Below are positions 6,991-7,485 of a stretch of 7,485 nt of DNA, one piece after another (position 1 is the stretch's first letter; every line of letters begins with the position of its first letter). The notes beneath the pieces are model-generated. The model did not search any database. It was not told the DNA's origin and was given only the letters and a program-made list of their open reading frames with translations. Both the position numbers and the translations under genes were made by a program. Source of the stretch: 4572-123 sp002084545 (GTDB lineage Bacteria; Desulfobacterota; Desulfobacteria; Desulfobacterales; 4572-123); contig JAOZSJ010000152.1 in the NCBI GenBank assembly GCA_029939715.1, forward strand, positions 1 to 7,485, in the 5' to 3' direction.

Positions 6991-7184
6991 TTATTGTTGA
7001 TGGCCGGGATTATCCATGGCGGGAAGGTATGACCGTGGCCGAGCTTATCAATAAAATAGACGGCAGGGGACATTGTGCGGTGGTGCGTCTAAATGACCGC
7101 ACAATCTCCCGGCCCCATTTTGAAAGCACCCTGGTGCCGGATCATGCCAAAATTTTTCTTCTGCCGATGATTGCCGGCGGATAG
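6987..7184 (+). CDS. ThiS/MoaD-family sulfur-carrier protein
   Basis: A 65-residue beta-grasp protein ending in Gly-Gly, the C-terminus that is adenylated and thiocarboxylated in ThiS and MoaD. Seen: the opening IIVDGRDYPW strand-turn; TVAELINKI helix; VVRLNDRTISR, matching the ThiS-type second strand and loop; and the closing LVPDHAKIFLLPMIAGG. It starts at GTG 6987, whose GTGA overlaps the AOR stop codon by 4 nt, a clear sign of translational coupling. Such small carriers are common next to AOR-type genes and probably supply sulfur for the dithiolene of the tungstopterin (inference from context). The activating ThiF/MoeB-like enzyme and MoaE are not in the window. Use in thiamine synthesis is less likely given the coupling to AOR. 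Confidence 0.88.
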   Translation: MIIVDGRDYPWREGMTVAELINKIDGRGHCAVVRLNDRTISRPHFESTLVPDHAKIFLLPMIAGG

Positions 7185-7202
7185 AATGATTCCGCAAATT
7201 CC

Positions 7203-7219
7203 ACCGGAGTGCCTCCGGT
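7203..7219 (+). terminator. Hairpin after the AOR/sulfur-carrier unit, possible terminator
   Basis: ACCGGAG and CTCCGGT form a perfect 7-bp GC-rich stem around a 3-nt loop, 18 nt after the carrier stop codon. The following sequence is AT-rich, but its only T-run is short and offset (about 7228-7231). It may terminate inefficiently or protect the mRNA 3' end. Confidence 0.45.
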
Positions 7220-7257
7220 AAATAATCTTTTCCGTTCCGGTCTATCCTTGAGCTATT

Positions 7258-7263
7258 TATAAT
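7258..7263 (+). promoter_or_regulatory. TATAAT -10-like box before the last gene
   Basis: A perfect TATAAT lies 25 bp before the GTG at 7288. No convincing -35 box is seen 16-18 bp upstream, so this is weak evidence for a separate promoter after the hairpin. Confidence 0.3.
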
Positions 7264-7287
7264 CGATCGTGGCTGATGGAGGTTTTC

Positions 7288-7431
7288 GTGGTGGAAAAAC
7301 ATAGTATTTTCTTAACCCCGGAACAGGCCCTTGATGCGATATGCCGCGATTTCAGGCAATATGATCCACAGATCCTGCCCTTTTTTAAAAAAAATACCTT
7401 CCGAGAATCGCCGGCTCTGTGCAATCCATGA
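7288..7431 (+). other. Short ORF with strong ribosome site; possible 5' part of the YkgJ-like gene
   Basis: GGAGG at 7278-7282 leads into GTG 7288 or GTG 7291 (spacing 5 or 8 nt). The frame encodes about 47 residues beginning VVEKHSIFLTPEQALDAI and ends at TGA 7429-7431. No known family is recognised over this stretch. The good ribosome site and protein-like opening suggest true translation begins here. The recognisable cysteine-cluster sequence downstream is in the next (+1) frame, so a frameshift between about 7350 and 7395, real or from sequencing, would join them. The A/T homopolymer run at 7381-7394 is the obvious suspect. Confidence 0.35.
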
Positions 7432-7485
7432 TATCAAACCAGCCATCTGCCGCCAGTATCCGGTAAGCCGCAAGCATGCCCTCAT
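7334..7485 (+). CDS. YkgJ-like cysteine-cluster (Fe/Zn-chelating) protein fragment, cut by right edge
   Basis: The frame read from ATG 7334 to the window end gives SCPFLKK, then RRLCAIHDIKPAICRQYPVS. This matches the central pattern of YkgJ/CxxCxxCC-type metal-chelating proteins: CPFL, then C-x9-C within CxI...KPxxCRxYP. Cysteines are encoded at 7376, 7418 and 7448. The function of the family is poorly known; members are thought to bind iron or zinc. The N-terminal cysteine cluster expected before this block is not visible in any frame. ATG 7334 has only a weak ribosome site, while a strong one starts a different frame at 7288/7291. The gene is therefore either frameshifted, N-terminally degraded or an unusual short member. 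Family call moderate, start uncertain. Confidence 0.5.
   Translation, partial: MRYAAISGNMIHRSCPFLKKIPSENRRLCAIHDIKPAICRQYPVSRKHAL

Noticed and set aside
7385..7485. Minus-strand open frame of 32 residues ending at TAA 7385
   Set aside because: It looks protein-like (AAYRILAADGWFDIMDC) but is the complement of the YkgJ-like coding frame, whose cysteine pattern is a better explanation.
1..7485. tRNA or rRNA genes, CRISPR arrays, insertion sequences
   Set aside because: No cloverleaf sequences, regular repeat-spacer units, transposase motifs or terminal inverted repeats were seen.

Overview
The window looks like a catabolic and electron-transfer locus of an anaerobic bacterium. A sulfate-reducing Desulfobacterota member is the best guess, based on the pairing of a tungsten-type aldehyde:ferredoxin oxidoreductase (AOR) with a multi-cluster iron-sulfur flavoprotein. 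That assignment is inference from gene content, not a database match. Coding regions are moderately GC-rich and the intergenic gaps are strongly AT-rich.

Left half, all minus strand, read from right to left. A 695-residue flavoprotein carries an N-terminal [2Fe-2S] domain, a two-Rossmann pyridine-nucleotide-disulfide-type core, a 2x[4Fe-4S] ferredoxin domain and a C-terminal BFD-like [2Fe-2S] domain (4629-2542). It overlaps by 8 nt a DAO-family FAD amine or amino-acid dehydrogenase (2549-1395). After a 145-bp AT-rich gap with its own promoter-like site comes an Lrp/AsnC regulator (1249-770). It is followed 44 bp later by a DppB/OppB-type ABC permease that starts at TTG 725 and runs off the left edge.

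Right half, plus strand. Across a 222-bp divergent promoter region lies the AOR (4852-6990). A 65-residue ThiS/MoaD-like sulfur carrier ending in Gly-Gly is coupled to it by a GTGA overlap. A hairpin at 7203-7219 may end this unit. The last ~200 bp hold the start of a gene whose C-terminal part reads as a YkgJ-type cysteine-cluster (Fe/Zn-chelating) protein. Its best ribosome binding site leads into a different frame, so it may be frameshifted or broken.

Working model (inference): an imported amino acid, peptide or opine-like amine is oxidised by the DAO subunit. Electrons pass through the fused Fe-S flavoprotein to ferredoxin or NAD(P). AOR interconverts a derived aldehyde and its acid, using ferredoxin, with a tungstopterin whose dithiolene sulfur may come from the co-transcribed carrier. 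The Lrp-type regulator and a 24-bp dyad over the predicted AOR -10 box are the candidate control elements. The most interesting points are the compact two-gene, HCN-synthase/dye-linked-proline-dehydrogenase-like complex, its divergent pairing with AOR, and the dyad.
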